From: VXNJ01 sp965249595
Lineage (GTDB): Bacteria > Chloroflexota > UBA11872 > VXNJ01
Length of the DNA: 64,000 bases
Assembly (NCBI GenBank): GCA_965249595.1
Contig: OZ252242.1
Coordinates: 1,488,001 to 1,552,000, forward strand
Reading direction: 5' to 3'
The notes below the pieces were generated by a model. It had not been told where the DNA came from and ran no database searches. It saw only the letters and a list, made by a program, of their open reading frames with translations. Of this stretch, positions 59,222 through 64,000 are shown one piece after another. Position numbers and translations under genes: made by a program. Numbering within the stretch: position 1 is the stretch's first letter; every line of letters begins with the position of its first letter.

Positions 59222-59786
59222 GGTCCCTCTCCATTAGCTATCCATCGCGGCCGTGAATTTGGTTTGGCGAATTGGGGCGGCCGTGCTCTCATCGTTGCCG
59301 GATCATTTGGCGGCGAGCCCACACCGCTCGGGCGATTGATTCGAGTGCCACAAACGCCATTCGTCGCCTCGATTCTTACACCATATGTAGTGACATATTC
59401 ACGGGCCCGCCGGTTGGTGCAGATCGTGCCTTGGCAACCGCCGAAGCGAAACCACTTCTCGTCGGCATTGCCTGATCGAGTGGTCAATGCGCCCCGGGGT
59501 CTTCCCAGGCCGCCATTAATCGGCCATTCAATAGCGCCGCCGCCGGCCAAAGAGACCATCGCCATAGGCCTGTTTGTCGAGCGGCGTTTTATTACTGCAG
59601 TTCCGGTTCGCTAGGATATGGAACGCCTCGAACAGCGAATTTGGAAGCCGCGATGCCTGCCCGAATTCGACCACCGTTCAGAGTCGCGGCGAGGCCTCTC
59701 CAAGCCGCCACATCAGAACTGCCCCGGCCGGGGTCTAAATCGAACTTTGCGGCGCAATGCTCCGAAGAGAACTTTAGGGGATGGCA
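59222..59786. other. 565-bp divergent spacer between guaD and xdh
   Basis: No convincing gene is seen here; open frames on both strands lack family features and codon structure. It presumably carries the promoters of guaD and the xdh operon, and holds a perfect 16-base inverted repeat at 59383-59398. No tRNA or terminator was recognised. Confidence 0.5.
59383..59398. promoter_or_regulatory. perfect inverted repeat, candidate operator of guaD/xdh
   Basis: ATATGT-AGTG-ACATAT, exact six-base arms with a four-base centre, in the shared upstream region of guaD and xdh. The TGT/ACA half-sites recall GntR-type operators, but no regulator gene is adjacent in the window. Confidence 0.35.
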
Positions 59787-61208
59787 ATGGCGATCCGTTT
59801 CGTCCTAAACGGGAAAGCTTGCACCGAGGCCTCGGTCGCGCCGTCAATGACGGTGCTCGACTATCTGCGCGAGGTCAAGGGCCTAAAAGGTACCAAAGAG
59901 GGCTGCGCCGAGGGTGATTGCGGCGCCTGTACCGTCGTGATCAAGGACGCTGGCGATGGAGGATCAGGGGTAGCGGCGGTCAATTCCTGCCTGATTCTGG
60001 TTCCCCAGCTGGATGGCCAATCGGTCTTAACGGTCGAGGGAATTTCGGGTGATGACGGTCTGCATCCGGTGCAGAGGGCGATGGTGGAAAACCACGGCAC
60101 GCAGTGCGGTTTCTGCACACCCGGTTTCGTCATGGCCCTTTATGCGATGGGTAAATCCGAGGAGCGGGTGGATCTGGAGACCGTCCACGATGCCCTGGCC
60201 GGTAATCTGTGCCGATGCACCGGATATCGACCCATCGTTGACGCCGCGCTGCGCCTGCTCCCGCAGCCAGGCGACGAAAAGGCAGATAGCTTGCAGTCAT
60301 CGCCTCCGACCAATGCGGCCCTCGCGACGTATGAATTCGGCGATCAACGCTTTCACATCCCCAAAAGCTTGGATCAACTGCTGGACCTGCGGGGTAGGTT
60401 TCCCAAGGCCCATCTGCTGGGCGGCGCCACCGATCTGGGAATACTGGCCAGTAGGGATCGAGTGCAGTTTGCCGAGGTCATCTGGACGCGGCGGGTTGAG
60501 GAACTTAGCCGCATCCGGCTCGACGGCCCGGTTCTCACGATCGGCGCCGCCGTCACCTATGCCGAGGCCCTGCCGGTTATCGACGAGCAGGTTCCGGAGC
60601 TAGCCAGCCTGATCCGACGCATCGGTTCGCGGCAGATCCGCAATCTGGGCACGCTCGGTGGAAACGTCTGTACGGCATCTCCCATCGGCGATACCCTGCC
60701 CTGCCTGCTGGCGCTGGGGGCGACCATGACCGTCCGCTCGATTCGCGGCAGCCGCTCAATTGCGGCCGATGATTTTTTCACCGGTTACCGCCTTACCGCT
60801 CTGGCCCCGGACGAGGTGCTTGAATCCATCTCTCTGTCGCTGCCAGGGCCGGCGACGACCTTTAAAACCTACAAGATTTCCAAGCGCTTTGACCAGGATA
60901 TTTCGGCCGTGATCGGTGCTTTTTCGCTCACCCTGAACGGTGAAACGATCACCGCCGTGCGAGTGGCGTTCGGTGGCATGGCGGCTCGGCCGTTGCGGGC
61001 CCGCCGCTGTGAGGAAGCCCTCCTGGGAGCCGCCTTGTCGCCGGCGACAATCGCCGCCGCGGTCGCGGCCCTGGAGCGGGATTTTGACCCGATCACCGAT
61101 TTCCGGGCCAGCGCTCCTTACCGGCGCCGGGTGGCCGGCAATCTGCTATGGCGACTGCGCGCCGAGATCGCCAATCCCGCCCTGGCAACGCAGGTGATGG
61201 CGCTATGA
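59787..61208 (+). CDS. xdhA: xanthine dehydrogenase small subunit (2Fe-2S and FAD)
   Basis: This 473-residue subunit carries two 2Fe-2S clusters and FAD. The plant-type cluster has KEGCAEGDCGACTV and the later Cys in VNSCL. The second cluster has TQCGFCTPGF and NLCRCTGYRPI. The FAD domain (about 180-470) shows LLGGATDLG and IRNLGTLGGNV. I place the start at ATG 59787, with AGGGG six bases upstream; ATG 59781 abuts that Shine-Dalgarno. It overlaps the large subunit (ATGA). Confidence 0.95.
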   Translation: MAIRFVLNGKACTEASVAPSMTVLDYLREVKGLKGTKEGCAEGDCGACTVVIKDAGDGGSGVAAVNSCLILVPQLDGQSVLTVEGISGDDGLHPVQRAMVENHGTQCGFCTPGFVMALYAMGKSEERVDLETVHDALAGNLCRCTGYRPIVDAALRLLPQPGDEKADSLQSSPPTNAALATYEFGDQRFHIPKSLDQLLDLRGRFPKAHLLGGATDLGILASRDRVQFAEVIWTRRVEELSRIRLDGPVLTIGAAVTYAEALPVIDEQVPELASLIRRIGSRQIRNLGTLGGNVCTASPIGDTLPCLLALGATMTVRSIRGSRSIAADDFFTGYRLTALAPDEVLESISLSLPGPATTFKTYKISKRFDQDISAVIGAFSLTLNGETITAVRVAFGGMAARPLRARRCEEALLGAALSPATIAAAVAALERDFDPITDFRASAPYRRRVAGNLLWRLRAEIANPALATQVMAL

Positions 61209-63607
61209 CCAGCGACCAGATCAAGGGTGCGGTTCACGCCGCCATCAGCCACGACAGCGCCGCCAATCACGTCAGCGGTCGCTCGATATTCATCGACGAC
61301 ATGGCCGAACTTGAAGGAACGTTGCATGTCGCCCTCGTTAAAAGCCCGCACGCCCATGCCCGGATCAGTTCGATCGATATCGCCAGGGCCCACGCCGGCC
61401 AAGGGGTTCGGGCGGTGCTGGCGGCCGGTGACATCCCGGGAGTCAACGACGTTGCACCGGTCTTTGACGATGAACCGATCCTGGCCGATGGGGTTGCGAC
61501 CTACTTTGGCCAACCAGTAGCGATCGTGGTCGCCGAATCGATGGACATCGCCCGTCGCGCGGCCGAACTGGTCAAAGTGGATTACGAACCGCTGGAAGCT
61601 GTCCTGAGCATCAAAGAAGCCCTGGCCCGGCAGCAATTTACCTCGCCCCCGCAGGTGATCGAGCGCGGTGATGCAGCCGGCGCCATTGCCCGGGCCAAGC
61701 ACCGGATCGCCGGCAACGGTGGTTGCGGCGGGCAAGATCACTTTTATCTCGAGGGGCAAATTGCACTGGCGGTGCCGCAGGAGGATGGCGACATGCTGGT
61801 GTATTCCTCAACCCAGCACCCCACCGAGGCCCAGCATGGCGTGGCCAACGTCCTCGGGCTGGCGGCCAACGCGGTCACCGTCGAAACCCGGCGCATGGGC
61901 GGTGGCTTTGGCGGCAAGGAGACCCAGTCCACGAACATCGCCGCCCTGGCCGCTCTGGCGGCCGCGGCTACCGGCCGGCCGACAAAATTGCGGCTGACCC
62001 GCGACGACGACATGGTGGTTACCGGAAAACGACACGAATTCTGGTTCGAATACGAGGTGGGTGTCGATGACGCGGGCCGCATAGAGGGTATCGCGATCAC
62101 CCTTGCCAGCCGGGCCGGAAACGTCGCCGACCTTTCTTCGGCGGTCCTAAATCGCGCGGTTCTCCATGTCGACAACTGTTATTTCCTCGAAAATGCCGAT
62201 ATTCGCGGCTTTCCCTGTCGAACCAACACGGTCTCCAACACCGCTTTTCGTGGATTCGGCGGACCGCAGGGAATGCTGGCCATCGAATCCGTAATCGAAC
62301 ACATTGCCTGCGATCGCGGTTTGGATCGCGATGACGTCCGACGCGTCAACTACTACGATGAGGGCGAGCGCAATACGGCCCACTACGGCCAGCCGCTGCG
62401 CGACAACCTGATCGTCGAAATAGTCGACGGCGTTTGCGGGACCGCCGACTACGCCGCGCGCAAAGCCGAAATTGCGGAATTTAACCGATCCAACTCGATC
62501 GTTAAAAAGGGCATTGCCATGATGCCGGCAAAATTCGGGATCGCCTTCAACGTGCCGCAATTGAACCAGGCCGGCGCCCTGGTCCACGTCTATACCGACG
62601 GCAGTGTCCACCTAAGTCACGGCGGCACCGAGATGGGACAGGGCCTTTTGGTCAAGGTGGCCCAGGTCGTCGCCTCCACCTTGCAAATTGACATCGACCG
62701 CATCAAGATAACGCCCACCAACACCAGCCGGGTGCCGAACACATCGGCCACCGCAGCGTCCTCGGGATCCGACCTCAACGGCATGGCCGCCCGCGACGCG
62801 GCCCGGCAGATCAAGGATCGGATGACCAAGGTGGCCGCCGATCATTTCGGCGTCGGCAAGGGCGATATCGAATTTCGCGGCAATCGGATCTACGGTGGGG
62901 CCGGCGAAATGACGTTTGCCGAGTTGGCGCAATTGACCTGGCAAAAAAGGGTTTCCCTGTCGGCGACCGGTTTTTACGCCACGCCCAAGATCGGACGCGA
63001 TGAAAATACCGGCGCCGCGCGCCCATTCCTCTACTACAGCTATGGAGCCGCCGTCACCGAAGTGGCGATTGACACCCTCACCGGGGAGTCACGCGTGCTG
63101 CGGGCCGATATCCTGCAGGACTGCGGATTGTCACTCAATCCGGCAATTGACATGGGTCAAATCGAAGGCGGGTTTGTCCAGGGACTGGGCTGGATGACGA
63201 TGGAAGAGCTTTGGTGGGATGCCGATGGCAGGCTGCTCACCCACGGCCCTTCAACCTATAAGATTCCCGGCAGTCGCGATGTGCCGCCGATATTGAATGT
63301 GCAGATCCTTGGCGATTCGCCCAACCGGGAGCCGACGATTTACCGCTCCAAGGCGATCGGCGAGCCCCCATTGCTGCTTTCGCTTTCGGTCTGGCTCGCC
63401 ATCCGCGATGCCGTGGCCAGCCTGTCCGATCACCGGCTTCTGCCGCGATTGAATCCTCCTGCAACGGCCGAGGCGATCCTGCGGGCCGTCGATGACATTT
63501 ACCGCCGATTGGACCGGACCGATAACGGGCATCCGGGCGAGGTTGAGGTGGCTCTCTCGGCGCTAGTTAGCGCCAGCGGCCCGGCCGGGCGGGGCGATCG
63601 CGCCTAA
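61205..63607 (+). CDS. xdhB: xanthine dehydrogenase molybdopterin-binding subunit
   Basis: The 800-residue Mo subunit oxidising hypoxanthine/xanthine. Seen are GQDHFYLEGQIAL, RRMGGGFGGKET, TAFRGFGGPQGMLAIE, HGGTEMGQGLLVKV, ATAASSGSDLNGMA and, near the C-terminus, KAIGEPPLLLS with the catalytic Glu. ATG 61205 overlaps the xdhA stop. The maturation factor XdhC is not in the window. Together with guaD it forms a guanine-to-urate route. Confidence 0.95.
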   Translation: MTSDQIKGAVHAAISHDSAANHVSGRSIFIDDMAELEGTLHVALVKSPHAHARISSIDIARAHAGQGVRAVLAAGDIPGVNDVAPVFDDEPILADGVATYFGQPVAIVVAESMDIARRAAELVKVDYEPLEAVLSIKEALARQQFTSPPQVIERGDAAGAIARAKHRIAGNGGCGGQDHFYLEGQIALAVPQEDGDMLVYSSTQHPTEAQHGVANVLGLAANAVTVETRRMGGGFGGKETQSTNIAALAALAAAATGRPTKLRLTRDDDMVVTGKRHEFWFEYEVGVDDAGRIEGIAITLASRAGNVADLSSAVLNRAVLHVDNCYFLENADIRGFPCRTNTVSNTAFRGFGGPQGMLAIESVIEHIACDRGLDRDDVRRVNYYDEGERNTAHYGQPLRDNLIVEIVDGVCGTADYAARKAEIAEFNRSNSIVKKGIAMMPAKFGIAFNVPQLNQAGALVHVYTDGSVHLSHGGTEMGQGLLVKVAQVVASTLQIDIDRIKITPTNTSRVPNTSATAASSGSDLNGMAARDAARQIKDRMTKVAADHFGVGKGDIEFRGNRIYGGAGEMTFAELAQLTWQKRVSLSATGFYATPKIGRDENTGAARPFLYYSYGAAVTEVAIDTLTGESRVLRADILQDCGLSLNPAIDMGQIEGGFVQGLGWMTMEELWWDADGRLLTHGPSTYKIPGSRDVPPILNVQILGDSPNREPTIYRSKAIGEPPLLLSLSVWLAIRDAVASLSDHRLLPRLNPPATAEAILRAVDDIYRRLDRTDNGHPGEVEVALSALVSASGPAGRGDRA

Positions 63608-63649
63608 TTCCGGGCGGTCGGGCATTCGCGGGCCGGCGTCAACTTACCG

Positions 63650-64000
63650 CTAGCACAGCCCGATCTCGTGCGATGAGAGGCATTTGAGACCGTCGGCGGT
63701 AACCAAATAGTTGTGCTCAATTCGGCAGCCCTGGAACGGGTCGCCGAAAACGTGCGGTTCGAAGGTGATCACATCGCCCTCGGTGAGCGTTTCCATGTTG
63801 CCGGCTTGAAAATCAGGCGCTTCGGGATGTTCCAAGCCCAGGGAATGGCCGGCATGCCCCTGCATCTGCTTCCACTGCGGATCGAATTCGGCGATGGCAT
63901 CCGTTTGCGCTTCATAGATCTCATGCGCGGTAGCACCGGGCCGGGCAATGGCCTCCGATGCCCGCATTCCAGCGATAGCGGCGGCCATAGCCTCCTCCTG
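63650..64000 (-). CDS. M24-family metallopeptidase/creatinase-like protein, C-terminal part (partial)
   Basis: The frame runs through the window edge on the minus strand, so the N-terminal half lies outside. The visible 116 residues contain the pita-bread C-terminal region: EAIARPGATAHEIYEAQ, GHAGHSLGLEHPEAP (metal His), VITFEPHVF (metal Glu) and RIEHNYLVTADGL (metal Glu). The two Asp ligands should lie upstream. An AGGAGG directly before an internal ATG (63988) is probably coding, not a start. Could be aminopeptidase P-like or creatinase-like. Confidence 0.85.
   Translation of the reverse strand, partial: QEEAMAAAIAGMRASEAIARPGATAHEIYEAQTDAIAEFDPQWKQMQGHAGHSLGLEHPEAPDFQAGNMETLTEGDVITFEPHVFGDPFQGCRIEHNYLVTADGLKCLSSHEIGLC

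Noticed and set aside
59218..59565. A 115-codon minus-strand frame in the guaD/xdh spacer
   Set aside because: No Shine-Dalgarno, no recognisable fold, and Arg/Pro/Gly-rich shadow-like composition. It may still hold promoters.
59618..59917. A 99-codon plus-strand frame before xdhA
   Set aside because: Runs out of frame into the conserved 2Fe-2S domain of xdhA and has no features of its own.
63986..64000. AGGAGG directly before ATG 63988 suggesting a short complete gene
   Set aside because: The frame is open to the window edge, and the residues before the ATG (QEEA) fit the M24 helix; a 112-residue protein would lack the metal Asp ligands.

Overview
This 64 kb window is dense, GC-rich bacterial chromosome. 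I see no tRNA, rRNA, insertion sequence, phage gene or CRISPR array. The gene content suggests a free-living heterotroph with a peptidoglycan wall: a full de novo purine cluster, the MEP isoprenoid genes, MreBCD/RodA/PBP2, system I cytochrome c maturation, a ferredoxin-dependent 2-oxoacid oxidoreductase, xanthine dehydrogenase, and HpcH/HpaI, ThuA, amidase and M24 peptidase family genes. TTG and GTG starts are very common. This mixture fits an uncultivated Chloroflexota lineage (SAR202/Dehalococcoidia-like). That placement is an inference from content and style; no marker was compared.

Layout. 1-5.8 kb (+): 3' end of pyrH, then frr, uppS, cdsA, dxr, rseP and ispG, a classic translation/lipid/isoprenoid block. 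5.9-9.6 kb: a metabolic patch with an aquaporin, two HpcH/HpaI-family proteins, an SDR and a cupin. 9.8-14.5 kb: korAB (+), a PHP phosphoesterase (-) and folP (+). 14.6-21.5 kb (-): a cell-wall operon read mraY, APH-like protein, MurF-like/alanine racemase fusion, TIM-barrel protein, murF. 21.7-24.5 kb (+): the t6A/RimI set tsaE-tsaB-rimI-tsaD.

24.6-47.9 kb is one 23 kb run of minus-strand genes, read lon, mreB, mreC, mreD, mrdA, rodA, thrB, guaA, purD, purB, purC, purS, purQ, purL, purF, purM, purN, purH, amidase. Many junctions are 4-base stop/start overlaps. 48.1-57.1 kb (+) holds a NUDIX gene and a cytochrome c maturation operon: TlpA/CcmG-like, CopD-like membrane protein, ccmE, a fused ccmAB, ccmC, a small ccmD, ccmF, ccmH, and two unusual membrane-anchored proteins. 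57.1-64 kb: ThuA-like, ankyrin, guanine deaminase (-), the two-subunit xanthine dehydrogenase (+), and the 3' part of an M24 peptidase (-).

Points of most interest: (1) a MurF-like domain fused to alanine racemase that lacks several conserved Mur-ligase residues, beside an intact murF and an APH-fold protein lacking its catalytic Asp; (2) a protein with CcmI-like two-helix topology carrying an Asp-box beta-propeller where CcmI has TPRs; (3) a single-chain CcmA-CcmB; (4) three genes (cdsA, mraY, ccmH) whose natural N-termini have no ATG/GTG/TTG, two of them with a well-placed Shine-Dalgarno before ATT or CTG; (5) palindromic elements in the aquaporin/aldolase and guaD/xdh divergent spacers.
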